Source: Isoetes taiwanensis
Lineage: Eukaryota; Streptophyta; Lycopodiopsida; Isoetales; Isoetaceae
Length of the DNA stretch: 64,000 nucleotides
Assembly (NCBI GenBank): GCA_021234155.1
Contig: JAJEKV010000016.1
Coordinates: 1,674,001-1,738,000, forward strand
Direction of reading: 5' to 3'
Shown here piece after piece: positions 1 through 10,923 of this stretch. The position numbers were made by a program, and so were the translations under genes. Each line of letters opens with the position of its first letter. The first letter of the stretch is position 1. The notes beneath the pieces are model-generated. The model searched no databases. It was not told where the DNA came from and was given only the letters and a program-made list of their open reading frames with translations.

Positions 1-94
1 TTTTACGATAATAAAATGTATTAGGCATTCCATTATTTGTAAAACAGTTACCAGGATTTAAATCATACATACTACAGAGATATGTTGAGTTTAC

Positions 95-918
95 CTGAAA
101 CCAATTGGGATTTTCAGGACTTTGCTGAGCAGCTAGAACTTCTACAAATCCCTCGTTCTTATAACCGCCCATGTTGCTGGAATAAGCCCTTGATAGATGC
201 CTATTCAAGGAGGCTGAGTTGAATTGTGTAAGGACATATATTTTCCGGATGTTGCTGTTGATGCAGTTACTCACGGGAATGTCTATAAGGCGGTAATTTG
301 CCCCAAGAGGTACAGCAGGTTTTGCCCGTTTCTTGGTCAGGGGGTATAACCGAGTTCCTGCTCCACCGCCTAAAATGATACCCAGGACACTCTGCGAAGG
401 AAAAAATTTGTTATACCATCTACATAACATTGCAAATAAATCAGATTTCTCATTGCATGTTTGACAAGATCATGCAGAACCAAAGGCATCAATCATGAAC
501 CTGACATTCACGCTGTTAAGCTCTGAAGCCCAACGATATTTAAATCGTTTGATTTGGATTGCACGCGTAAAAACACTAATACATGCAATGCCCCAAAAGA
601 TAATAACAAGCCAAGCAAAGAATGAGTCGGTACCGATCCAGCATCCGGATTTAAACATGCTTCCCCTTCCTTTCTCGAATCCGAAACAGCTCTAGGCGTG
701 ACCACAAGCCTCTTCTCATTTTGGGTGTTCTTCGGACTTGTTGAACTGACGGTTTTATACAAATCCTTAAGCCCGGAGCCAGAAAAAAAAGATTTACTTG
801 CCCCCAAGCTGTTCATGCTGCATCTCATAGATTGCCCACACTCATATCTATCTGAAGGGGCCACGGAATGGCTTATTTTAGCAGAGTTAAGGGCACCGGA
901 GACCAGACCTGTAGCCAT
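95..918 (-). CDS. AGPS: ADP-glucose pyrophosphorylase small subunit, first two exons (partial)
   Basis: Catalyses the first committed step of starch synthesis in plastids (glucose-1-P + ATP to ADP-glucose) as part of a heterotetramer. Exon 1 is 634-918 (95 codons) and exon 2 is 95-391 (99 codons); the phase-0 intron between them has GT (632-633) and AG (392-393). The gene runs off the left edge through a second GT donor at 93-94. Residues 1 to about 75 are Ser/Thr-rich and acidic-poor, as in a transit peptide. The maturation region reads [19 protein letters not shown], as in plant small subunits. Exon 2 has the nucleotide-binding [13 protein letters not shown], then [20 protein letters not shown] and [20 protein letters not shown], typical of the small rather than the large subunit. 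The reading frame is intact over everything visible. The ATG at 918 gives a normal transit-peptide length. Confidence 0.95.
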
Positions 919-1430
919 AGCTGAAAATTTAACCCCAGAAGGCAGATTTTTCTGTAATGCAGCAAATACAGAACGATTTTGGTAGATTCAAAAGCCGATC
1001 TTCGGAAACAAAGGCTGGAGGGCAAAACCCAGATGATAAAAAACGGCGTCCGATCGAAGGATCGATCGCCCAGATGGAGCAATGGGCACCCCTTCCTCTT
1101 TGTTTCTCTCTACTCACGAGGACCAACCAGGTTTAGAAGGGGCATTAGCATAATTAAGCAAGGTTAGGAACAGGGTTAAATGATTAGGCAATTTTGGAGT
1201 TTTTTTTCCATTGATATTTGGACCACCATATGGGTGACGCGTGGCACAGAATGGTAGGTCCTACTGTTAAGCACGTCACGTGTATCATCTCAATCTGATC
1301 AACCAATGGGGTGGCATTACGTGTCAGTATTTGGTTCTGTGAGGATATTCTCTATGTTATTGAAGGGTATATTCTATCCCCAGATTCGGGTAACAAAAAG
1401 CCTTGCCGCCTCAGTTAATATCTACGGATG
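919..1430 (-). promoter_or_regulatory. Upstream region of the AGPase gene with a G-box
   Basis: This is sequence 5' of the AGPase ATG. It holds a perfect G-box CACGTG at 1277-1282 inside GCACGTCACGTGT, a second ACGTGTC about 40 bp further upstream, and a CCAAT motif near 1301. G-box/ABRE-like motifs are known binding sites for plant bZIP and bHLH factors and fit a starch-synthesis gene, but use here is inferred. No convincing TATA box was seen. Confidence 0.4.
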
Positions 1431-1740
1431 CCCCCCCCCCCCAACCCCACCCCCCAAAAACCCACCCAAAAAAAAGGATTGAAACCCCAAGCCTTCTTCC
1501 TTTCCCATCTCAAAATATCGAACACATATAATGTATCACATTCTGCCAAAGTTGTAGTTCTCATAACGTCAACTTGGAAAAATAATGTTCAAAAAGCACA
1601 TGATATTTGCTGAAATTTCTCGATCCATGTGTTCTTTGCACCGTCCAAATTATCGAATCAATAATGTCGACTTGAAAAAAATGATGTTCAAAAGCACATC
1701 TGATCTAATATTCTTTGCACCTGTAATCTACGTAATAGGT
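1431..1740. repeat. C/A homopolymer tract and a degenerate ~98-bp tandem duplication
   Basis: A run of C then A occupies about 1430-1480. After it, the phrase GACTTGAAAAAAATGATG followed by TTCAAAAGCACAT occurs in two diverged copies (about 1566-1641 and 1664-1722), each followed by TTCTTTGCACC. No gene is visible. The homopolymers are likely assembly-error hot spots. Confidence 0.5.
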
Positions 1741-1827
1741 AAAGGCCAAGAGTAGGCCATTTCGCCTGGTACGGGCCTGGCGAGCCCGTTAGGGCGAGCC
1801 AGGCGAAATGGCCTGCTCTTGGCCTTT
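1741..1827. repeat. Strong foldback hairpin, 29-bp arms
   Basis: Arms 1741-1769 and 1799-1827 are complementary over 29 nt with one G-T pair. The 29-nt loop holds a smaller GC-rich hairpin (ACGGGC / GCCCGT). It is much more GC-rich than its surroundings. There is no poly-U tract as in a bacterial terminator. It may be a tiny foldback element or a MIRNA-like fold. No target-site duplication is obvious. Confidence 0.75.
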
Positions 1828-2079
1828 CTCTTACATAAAGGAACAGATGACGATATTTTGGCGCTCCTCCTCGATCATTGAATTGAAGTGAAACATCCAA
1901 GAAATTCCTCGGCCTTGATGTTAGAAATCAGGTGACCATCAAGTGGACTATTGCTGGATATAAAATGGGCTGTAATCTTAAGAAATATCGCCATCTTTCC
2001 TTTATGCCACTAAAATTTATCCATTGGGGAATGTTTCTCTCTCTTTCATAGTGCGCAACTTATTTTTCTTACTGCTAGT

Positions 2080-2205
2080 TTCCTAAGACGAGGTTCACCC
2101 TCCCCTCAAGTAGATTATGGGAAACAGCCCTCGAGGCCGACAGGCCAAGAGGGTTTGTTATAATCTGAGAGAGGGGAGGGTTGACCTTCCTTAAACCATA
2201 GGTCG
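2080..2205. mobile_element. Foldback MITE-like element, copy 1
   Basis: Two imperfect inverted arms of about 45 bp centre on CCTCGAGGCC; both carry CACCCTCCCCTC or its equivalent and GATTAT. The outer right part (CCTTAAACCATAGGTC) recurs in reverse complement at 28,625-28,640, where a shorter relative (to about 28,709) has the same CCAACCCTCCCCTC and CGGCCTCGAGGG blocks. Two copies of one foldback sequence in one window indicate a dispersed family. It has no coding capacity. Confidence 0.55.
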
Positions 2206-3576
2206 AAAGATTTATGTACTGATTGAGAAGCAACATCAATTTGCATTAAGAACTACCCCATGGACAGCCTTACAGACTACCATTTTGTTTGCAACAGAAG
2301 GAGGTGAAGCAGAAATTCAGTCTCAGCTATATTTAGACTCTAGGGTTCCGCTGCAATAATCCAAATTCGGAGCTTCTTTTCACAAAATCATACAGTATAC
2401 CAGATGGGCTCTGCCGAAGAACCTCTTTTGACTCATCTTCTTGCATCATTGATCTCATTGGTTTGCCAGAGGCAAAATGCCTTTACTCTTCAGCATAAAA
2501 ATATTAGAGAAATGTCAGAGCTGTTATGATCAACAACCCCTTTGCCACATATAAGCTTAAATTCGTCCTGCAGAAAAACGAGATGCAAACTGAAGGACAA
2601 TCTGAAGGACAAAGGGCTGTAAACATCTAGCCCGAGCTGGCTATTCAAAATTTCTCCATGGCCGAAAATAAAGACTCATCTAGAGGCATCCAATCATCCT
2701 TAGAATCGTCCTTTCACTGGTTTCTCCATCTCAACCTCTATAGTTTAAGGAGTGTGCCATATCCAACCATTGATTGATTAAACTTTAGATGCATAATATC
2801 CGACTACTAAATAGCAAGTTCTAAGTCCAAAGTAAATCAATGGAAGAAGAAGAATTATTGAATTAGAGTTCGTGCATAAGGTTTAAGTTAAGTTCCAGGA
2901 TTGGCTAGAACTAAATGAGGCAATAAACCATCTAGGAATCTTCAAAAAATGGAAGAATAGGAAGGATATGTCTATTAAAGCCAAAGATGCGCAAGCAAAA
3001 CTCCAACTTTGCTCCTCATTGGACATGCAATATATGTATTGGAACATATGGTATAATGATCAGAAAGAATAGTCAGTTAAAGATTTAATTAAGATTTGCT
3101 AAAATCTATTATAACAGCATCTGCCAGTTAATTACGATCTATTGAAAGCAAATTAGAATTTTTATATAAAGGAAAGCAAAGGGCAAGTAAGATGTATTCT
3201 AAAAGTGTCTTGATCTTTTGTGCGTTGAGCATCCTAAGGTCTTTTATGGTATCAGAGCATCCTTGATCAACGATCATGGACTTTCGATCTTCTAAAATCA
3301 GAGTATGTGAAGGAATCAAACATGAGATATAAATATTATGGTAATTGAAAAAAGAATTAGATTTCAACTGACATAAAAGTTAAAGGAATTGGATATCCTT
3401 AAGAGACTATTATATTCAACTAAATGTGTGGCAATTATTGACAATTTTTTAAATGGAGGCGAAATTCCAAATTTGACTTAAGAATGCATGGCTAATTCAA
3501 GAAAGGCGGGAGGACGCAATGTTGGCAAAAAATAATAAATATTTTCAATAGTAACCCATTTAACTTTAGTACTACA
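2206..3576. other. Non-coding stretch with no recognisable feature
   Basis: AT-rich sequence without a credible ORF, exon series, RNA gene or long repeat. The one longer minus-strand ORF (3128-3367) has no recognisable composition or motif. Confidence 0.6.
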
Positions 3577-6095
3577 TTTTTTTTTTGAAGGACTAAAAAA
3601 GTGTATATTAACCGAAAGTGACCATTAGAAGGTGTACACAAATCTCATCTAGCTGTGTAAGCATAAGAAAATGCTCCTAAAACATGAGCCTAAAGCATTA
3701 TGTACTTACTCCAGCACATGAGACTAATGATAAGAATTAGTTTGAAGGTACTGAATCCAAATATGGTCTTTCACTTCTTGCATGAGGGAGGAAGACATAA
3801 GTCATCAATATCTTAGTCTGGGCTACATCAATAATACTACGAATAGATGAGTAAATGCCTTGAAAAATGTGTAGCCTACTACGATCCCAAATTGAACACG
3901 GTAGCCATCTAGGCCCTAGATGAAATGTCTATTGCTTAGTTGAGGCCCACGCAGCTGGAAGTCCAGTCTACTGTTGAATAGACCTTGTAACCGAGACTAT
4001 GCTGGTAGAACTTCTGGACAAAAAAAGAGGCAATGCTCAAGTGTTTTGATTTTTGGAAAATGCGAATATACTATAGAGATACGAAGATCATAGCGATGCC
4101 CAAGGCATTTACATGCAAACACCTATCTAAAACTTGCCAGCAAAATACAAAAACTTTAGAGATGGAGCAATTTATCCTAAAACCATCACCATGTATGAGC
4201 CCATAATGGTTCTGGGATCTGCAATTTGTGTTTGCCATCTATTTGGCAATTGGAGAGGCCGTGGAGCTAAGAGAAGACGATATATGGAGCAGATAATACT
4301 TGCCTTTATGAATATCCTGATGACAATCCCATGGCATCCTTTCCATGACATCAACTTGCACTATAAAAGGCAAGTTCTCCGCTACCTTCTTCCATATAGT
4401 TCCATCCTAACACGAGAGTATCTGCTTGAAACGGAGACCATGAAAAGAGGCGACTATCTTTATACTATGCTCGAATAAAGATGACCCCTGCTAGAACCCA
4501 TCTTCTTTGTGTAAAGGGATGAACTGATGTAGCAAGTGGAGATACTGAGAGATCTAGCAGTAATGTGCCCACCACTACGAAACATCTAGTAGAGCATGGA
4601 TAGAAGAACACAATCAATATAGAAGTCTGACTGCATCCTATGTTGCCAATAATCCTCGTAGGAAGGGAGAAGCATTTGAAAAAGGCTCAAGAGGGTGAAA
4701 TAGAGCCCAAGAAAAACCCATTTGACTGGCTTCTTACGAGAGGAATACAATGACTAAGAGATTGTTTGAGAAGATGTAAACTAGGAGAGTCATCTTCGCC
4801 ATTTAGGATACTATATAGTAAGAAATCCATCATACCCACACCAATATCCCACTTGGGGAGGATGCATTAGACCAAGCCACCTTAATTACAACATCTTTCC
4901 GAGTGCCATCCTAAATGAAATTCCGGACTATTGCAATAAGCACCTATACTTTGACCTGTGGGGCTAGCAACAAGCTAGCCATATAAATATGGATACTGTT
5001 GAAAACTGATTTGGCCATTGTAATATGACCAACAAGAGATAACTTTGCACTTGACCACCAAACTCGGTGTTTCTCCAAATCCTTAATAATTTCTTCCCAT
5101 TCTGCTTTTGCACTAACATTAATGCCAACCGAGAATCCTAGTAGCTTGGTGGCATGTCCATGAGCAAGAAGATTCCATGGATAATCATGAACACATGTCG
5201 GAATTGGAGTGTCCAACATTCATAAGGCCGTACACTTTTGCCAACCCACCAACACACCAGAAGCCAATGGGAATGTATTTAAGAGCAGTTTTGTAGCTTC
5301 AAGATTCTCAAAATTACCAATCAGAAATAAGAATATGTCACCCACGTATTAATTACAAACCTCCTGCGTACCATCCTCTATAGTGAGGCCCTGAAGAAGC
5401 TTCTCCACTGTCGCAATAACAAATAACTGCGACAATGTCTCTACAACAATTATTAAAAGGAATGGTGCTTACGAGCATCCCTGAGGAATACCATGATGAA
5501 GTGGAAAAATCTCCTGATGGCTCACCATGAAAGAGAACAATAGCCCGAGGACAGACATGCAACTTCATGACATTTGATATAAATTGATGCTCGAATCCCC
5601 ATCTGAGCATACACAAGCGCATGAACTCCCAGCTAACACTGTCATATGCCTTCACAAAAAGGAGTTTAAGATACACAATAGGATGATTCTGCCGAAGTGC
5701 CCTAATAGATCCCCTTATAGACAACAACCACATTATTAAGAATGCATCGTCTCGTAAGAAATCCTGATTGAGTTGTAGAAATGGACTCAGCCAAAATATC
5801 ATTCACCGTCTCTGCAAATGCTTTTGTAAATATATTTTATAAACCAGTGTAATAGTATAATTTATCGCCATCTAAAATAGTTTGGGGATATTTGACCTTG
5901 GGAATTAGCGAGATGGCACTTGTATTCAAAATTTTATCCAAGGCAGTAGATCGACAAAAGACGTAAAAAACATCAAATACATCTAGCTCTAACCATTCCT
6001 AATACTATTGAAAAAACTCAATTAGTATACTATCCGACCTTGGATACTTCCCCTTTTTAAATTCAAAGATTAACCATCATTCAATTAAATTGGGA
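3577..6095 (-). mobile_element. 5'-truncated L1-type LINE (LINE A), decayed
   Basis: A non-LTR retrotransposon read on the minus strand. The 3' end is the poly(A) seen as a T run at 3577-3586, preceded in sense orientation by ...AGTCCTTC, as in plant LINEs. Reverse transcriptase blocks appear in order: K-KYPRSD near 6,040 (equivalent of KxPGxDG), LDKILNTSAISLIPKVKYP near 5,920, KAYDSVSWEFM near 5,640 (finger/palm), and PRAIVLFHGEPSGDFST near 5,520, followed by a degraded G-P-QG block. Downstream, LLGFSVGINVSAKAEWEEII and WSSAKLSLVGHITMAKSVFNS (about 5,000-5,150) match the RT thumb region. The YxDD region is not readable, and there are several stops and frameshifts. No endonuclease domain remains; the 5' limit is approximate. 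Confidence 0.8.
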
Positions 6096-6270
6096 TTATG
6101 TCTTAATTTTGGGACAAATTTCATATTGTATGTTTTTTATAGCATATTCAAATTCACACAAACCACCTCAAAAGTATGAAAATGTAATCTCATATTATTT
6201 ACAAAATAGTCAATATTTCACAATATAGCACCATATCATAAAACGTGATGAAAAAAAATTACATAGTTAT

Positions 6271-8386
6271 TCAACTTTCTTCAAGCAACCCCAATGATAT
6301 CATAGCCTTCTTCCTGACATTCTGAGGTATTGTAATTCTCGCATTTCTAGCTGGAATAGTGTTTGGAGTCCATAAGTACAAAACACTTTCATAGTCTAGC
6401 CAAAGATCAGGATCACTCGGATTTCTCCTCCATCTCTTTGTCCAACAATCTGAGTACCTTTCTTTATCCGATACGTTGGTCAACTGATGCACTGGACACC
6501 ACCATTCTACCTGCACATGGTTGAAGTTAATATTACCTTCTTCTTTGCAAATATCAGAGATTATGAACCCCAACCACACTGGATATGTATCTAAATCTGC
6601 TGGCTTTACTACCACAAATTGGTGGCATTCCAAGTCAGTGGAAGGTTCATAAGCATCCATGCCTAGAAACTTTGGCCTATTGTTCTTAGGACCAACATAG
6701 TGTTTGTCAGAAGGAGGAGGAGCATATTGCTTGCGAATGCTACTAACAGTGTCATCAACATCCTTAGCACCTGCTAAGGTCTTCCACCTAGTTTCAGACA
6801 ACCACTATTCTTTCAGTTCATCTGAGGATGTGTCTATCTCCTCCAACAGGTTAATCACCTTCTTCCAGTAAGCCACCAAGGCACGGTTGGTGTCATCTGG
6901 ATTGGTTTGCCAATGCTTTATATAGTCCTGGATTCCTTCCTTAGTCAATCCCAATTGCTTCACTTCTTCAGTAGATTTTAGAGCTTTTGGTATCATAGGC
7001 TTGCCATTCTCATCTCTACGCCATATTTCCTCCCCTCCTCTCCACTCCTCCTCTGAAGGTCTCATCTTCCATTGGAAGATTGGAATCCCGTCTCTCACCC
7101 AAAAAGTGAACTGCAGAGGCCTGGAATGACCTTCAAGATCCAATGTATAACCATCCACAAAGCTCTTCCAATCGGGCACTTCTTCTATGAGAGAAGCTAT
7201 AGGGTTTGGAGTAGTGCATTCATGCAAGATTTCCATTAGCCTAGGAAAGTTGGTCACTGTTTGCTGCTTCAATATACAACTATATTTGCCAAATAATGCA
7301 TCCACATCCTCATGGGTATGCCCGGGCATAAGAAACCCTAAATTAACTCTTTCAAATATCCCCACAGCTGTTAAGTAGGATAGGAAAGAAAACATCCACC
7401 TGTTCTTATTTTGGCCAACACAATCATCAAGTTGCAAGAGGAACCTTTTGGGTAGGTCTTGAGCTCTAGCACGTGAAGTTGAACCTCCAACATGTTCTTA
7501 GATCCATGCTTCCTAAACCTCTCCCTGGCAGCCAAGATCCTAGCTGTTGCTCTCAACAAACTATTATTTCCATGCAAAGCTATCCTGTTCCCCTCTGCCT
7601 GTTTTTTTTGCCAATTAGCCATGAAGAAGTTGGAATTGCATGGATATTTTGCCATGCTTTTTTACATATCCATTTGCCTAGCAAAGGGTATCTTTTTCTG
7701 TTTGGGTTTCTTTCATCCTGAAGTGCATGCTCGAAGAGTGTGTACATGTAGGTCCTCCTCTCATCAACAGTATACTCTTGAAAAGTGGCTCTTGCTTCCA
7801 CCAGTTGTTCTATTGTAAAGAATTGCATACAACCACTCCAACAACACTCTGAGCCCCTAACCTTCACCATTGTCTCATGTTTGGTGTCACTAATCAACTT
7901 ATCTCTTTTGCTAGGATAATGTCTGGCAACTGATACTTCTCCCCTTTTGCCTAGGTTTAGAGTTCCAACTGCCAATGGATCAATATCAAGACAATCAATG
8001 TCCCCAACAACCTCAAGCTCTGGAAAAATATAATCCTCCACAAATTGAACACTACTTATAGGCCATGCCATGATGCAAGGAACCTCTAATTGCTTGACAC
8101 AACCAAAACATTCCTTGTCACCCAAACCTTTACCTTTCCAGTTGTCTTCCAACAAAGAAATTGCAATACCAATATTGTCTTCCCCTAGTCTTTCATCATT
8201 AACAGCTTGACCAGGATCTACTAGCACAATGACTCCTTGGCCTACTATTTCCTTGTTGCACTTGTGCATGATTCTCACCTTCTTGTTCCTCCATTGCACC
8301 CTACTATGGAGGACTAATTGTTTTTCTTCAACATCCTTGCTAGGAGTTGGTTTTTCATTGAAATTGCTCTTTTCAATATGTTGCAC
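6271..8386 (-). pseudogene. DUF7869-type transposase-like protein, inactivated
   Basis: About 700 codons in at least three pieces. The N-terminal piece (7580-8386) has a Cys-rich stretch, SECCWSGCMQFF, then ARATFQEYTVDERRTYMY and GKWICKKAWQNIHAIPTSSW, typical of proteins carrying the RNase-H-like DUF7869 domain (family name from memory). The core piece (6805-7437) has LQLDDCVGQNKNRWMFSFL and LGFLMPGHTHEDVDALFGKY, containing the second acidic residue and the hallmark GHTHED. A basic/aromatic C-terminal domain follows (6271-6801). An in-frame TAG at about 6802-6804 separates the last two pieces (ELKE*WLSETRW in one frame). A frameshift lies near 7,450-7,600. The segment that should hold the first catalytic Asp (IDGMDQ in element 2) is absent. 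The start at 8386 is the first ATG; the true start may lie upstream. Confidence 0.75.
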
Positions 8387-8776
8387 ACCATCTTGAGTTG
8401 GAGAGGCACCATTGACCTAGGCAAATTGCACCCTTTTTGGTCAATAAGTAGGAAATATTAAAACACCATAAGATAAGAAAAGTACGTACATTTATGGAAT
8501 ATATAGAGATAAATCAAATTTTTTAAAAAGCAAGAAATTCCTTAAAAATAGGTTTAATATAATAATAATAATAACAATGAGTATAAACGAAATCATTTAA
8601 AACAAGAATTTTCGTGGCAACAACAAGGAAATGACATTTATATAAATATATCCAAATTTTAATTATCGAAAATTTAGCCTTCAGATTACGAAAAGACATA
8701 TAACTGATAAGGTAGCCGTGAGAATTTATTATCCATAATAATATACCATAGATGATATAGCTGGAGGGAATTTCAT

Positions 8777-8840
8777 ACGCCTGGCGTGTTATTTGAGGCA
8801 ATCATTTATTCACGCTAATTTCTAATTAACCCTATATAAA
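8777..8840 (+). promoter_or_regulatory. Promoter module 1 of element 1 (palindrome + TATA)
   Basis: ACGCCTGGCGTG at 8777-8788 is followed by a conserved AT-rich stretch and TATATAAA at 8833-8840, 57 bp upstream of the ATG at 8897. The same arrangement occurs at 9904-9971: palindrome, GCAATCA-TTATTCA-GCT, TTTCTAATTA, CCTATATAAATCC and TTCACGCTCTCAA, in the same order and spacing. Confidence 0.7.
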
Positions 8841-8896
8841 TCCGATTCACGCTCTCAAGACCTCCATTCCTTCCAAATGTTTTTTCTCTGCCCGCC

Positions 8897-9324
8897 ATGA
8901 AGCGTTCGGTCTCAGCATTCGACCTTCATGAAGAACCCGAGGTCTCCTCAAAGAGACGTCGGGTTGAAGAAGCCCCTCAATTCCCCCCCTCCCCCCTCCC
9001 CCCCCTCCCCTCTCCTCGATTCCGATTCAAAGGATGAAGAGGAGGAAGAGGAGGAGTTGGACGATCAGGATTCTCAAGAATTCCTGACCGCTCTACTTCA
9101 GGGTTGGCTCGACCCTGAAACAGAGAATAAAATCTCTGAAGCGGAGTCGGAGGAGGAGGAGGAAGAAGATTCGGAAGAAGGTCGAGAATTCGACCAATTT
9201 TTAGAATGGTTGCGAGATGAACTAGGTTTGCATGGCTGCCTCTTTTTTTTTTTTGCACCTTTCTTTCTTCTTTCTTTTCTAACACCTCTCTTTCTTCTTT
9301 CTTGCAGACATGGAAGAAGAGTGA
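8897..9324 (+). CDS. Small acidic nuclear-type protein, two exons (element 1)
   Basis: Unrecognised protein of about 115 residues. Exon 1 is 8897-9225 and exon 2 is 9308-9324, with GT at 9226 and CTTGCAG before 9308; the joined end reads DEL-DMEEE-stop. The N-terminus has a basic nuclear-localisation-like SSKRRRVEEA, then a Pro-rich linker and long Glu/Asp runs (DEEEEEEELDDQD, EAESEEEEEEDSEEG) alternating with hydrophobic QEFLTALLQGWL and FDQFLEWLRDEL, which look like acidic transactivation-type helices. One extra base in the C/T homopolymer at 8981-9009 breaks the frame and is most simply a sequencing or slippage error. The ATG lies 57 bp after a TATA box. Role unknown; an accessory regulator of the element is a guess. 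Confidence 0.55.
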
Positions 9325-9903
9325 TGCAGATCTCGGGCGGCCCTCTTTTTTTTTTTGTTACTTATAGAAGTTTCGGACATGCCTCCGGGCATTTTTTTCT
9401 GTAATATTGTGAAAAGCCTTCGGGCATCTACTTACAAGTCTTCGGGCATCTATACGTATCAATTTTGAATGAAATGCTCAAAGTTTTCTTCACAAAATTT
9501 TTCTTCAAACAGTTTTTCTGTACATAAAGTTTTTTTGAATGAAATCAAACTGTTTTCTCCAAGCATTTTGTCTCCAAAGTGTTTTCTCCAAAATTTTGTC
9601 TCTGTATTTGTCTCAACAAAGTCTCGGGAACACTATAAATCAACCACATGAGATCTCTGATTCATCACAGTAACCATAGAAAATTTTCCCATACGCCTTA
9701 AAAAAATTCCCCAACACTACAAGTCATTTTTTAGCCTTGATAATTTAGCCTTTAAAATCATTTTTAATTTAGCCTATATAAAAGTTTTATATTCTGTTTT
9801 TTCGAATGCAATAAATGGAATAAAATGCCGTGAAAATTTATTGCATGAAATGCAATATTCTCCATATATACCATATACATGTCATGTCTGGCGGGAAGAC
9901 CGT

Positions 9904-9971
9904 ACGCCAGGCGTGTTAATTCAAGCAATCAATTATTCATGCTTATTTATTTCTAATTATGCCTATATAAA
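9904..9971 (+). promoter_or_regulatory. Promoter module 2 of element 1 (palindrome + TATA)
   Basis: ACGCCAGGCGTG at 9904-9915 and TATATAAA at 9964-9971; palindrome-to-TATA spacing is 60 bp against 56 bp in the module at 8777. It presumably drives the gene whose coding exon is 10924-11490, with a 5' leader exon ending at a GT donor near 10,278. The leader holds a repeated block (TTAAAACCAAAAGCA, twice around 10,175 and 10,222). Confidence 0.65.
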
Positions 9972-10579
9972 TCCATTTCACGCTCTCAAAGTTCCTACAT
10001 TTTCTTCCTTTCTTCATACGATTTGCCGGTTGCGCTTCTGCTGTGTTTTCTTGGTGAGCAGAATTCTTTTCAGCAATGTTAGATGTTTGGTTTCGGCAAT
10101 TCCTAACTTACTAAAAGACTCCGCCTTTTGTTCTGTAGCATCTGTAGCAGAGGACATCGGAGGCTCAGAATTAAAACCAAAAGCAGAGGACTCCGGTCTT
10201 CGAATCCAACAGCCTCGGAATTAAAACCAAAAGCAAAGTCCTCCGTTCTTCGAATCCAAAAGCCTCAGAATTCAAGGTTAGTTTTCATTTAGTTTTAAGC
10301 TGCATGTCAATGGCAGGTTTAATCCAAGAAGAGAAGCTTATGCATTTGCTCGAGGCAGAGGAAGCAGATGATGTTTATGAAAACCAGAATAGTTTTTTAT
10401 AAACTTCATCTGCTTCTTTTTGTTTCGAGTAAATTCATGAGTTTCTCTTCCTGAATTAATCATGCTGTTGCATGCAAGTTTCTATTATGAATAGTAGAAA
10501 ACATTAGAAAAATCTCAAAGATAATATTTGAAACACACAAAGCGTGTTCCAATACACACTAAGCATGTTCTGAATATGT

Positions 10580-10752
10580 ATGCACACTCGGCGTGCATTC
10601 AGCAGGGAGAGGAAAAAAAAAACTGTACAGATAGATAAGTAAATAGATTAAGGCCAGGCAATTATTTACACGCTTAATTGCCTGGCCTTAATCTATTTAC
10701 TTATCTATCTGTACATTTTTTTTCTCTGTTGAATGCACGCCGAGCGTGTGTA
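10580..10752. repeat. Long near-perfect hairpin with element-1 palindromes at its base
   Basis: A perfect 41-bp inverted repeat (10624-10664 and 10675-10715) with a 10-nt loop. Outside it the pairing continues through an A/T run into TGCACACTCGGCGTGCATTC on the left and its counterpart on the right, for arms of about 75 bp. It lies in the presumed leader intron of the 10924-11490 gene. The outer part contains degenerate copies of the CACGCC-GGCGTG motif. Confidence 0.8.
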
Positions 10753-10923
10753 GTTTTTCCTATATACCAGTTTACATGCTGAGCGTGTAAACAATTTTAT
10801 CCTTAGTTTCAACTTTTAGCTTAAACACCCCGGGCGTGTCTCTTAGTTTCTAAGTTTTTTTTAATAAATAAATACAGCACGCCAGGCGTGAATACTGATA
10901 CTCCGCTAACTTCCTATTGATAG

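Noticed and set aside
1741-1827. Rho-independent terminator
   Set aside because: Eukaryotic context and no downstream U tract or gene end.
4134-4478. Plus-strand 114-codon ORF as a gene
   Set aside because: Antisense to LINE A and of random-looking composition.
9841-10224. 127-codon ORF as a gene
   Set aside because: Its ATG lies upstream of the TATA box at 9,964, so it would not be transcribed as drawn. The region is better read as leader exon of the 10,924 gene.
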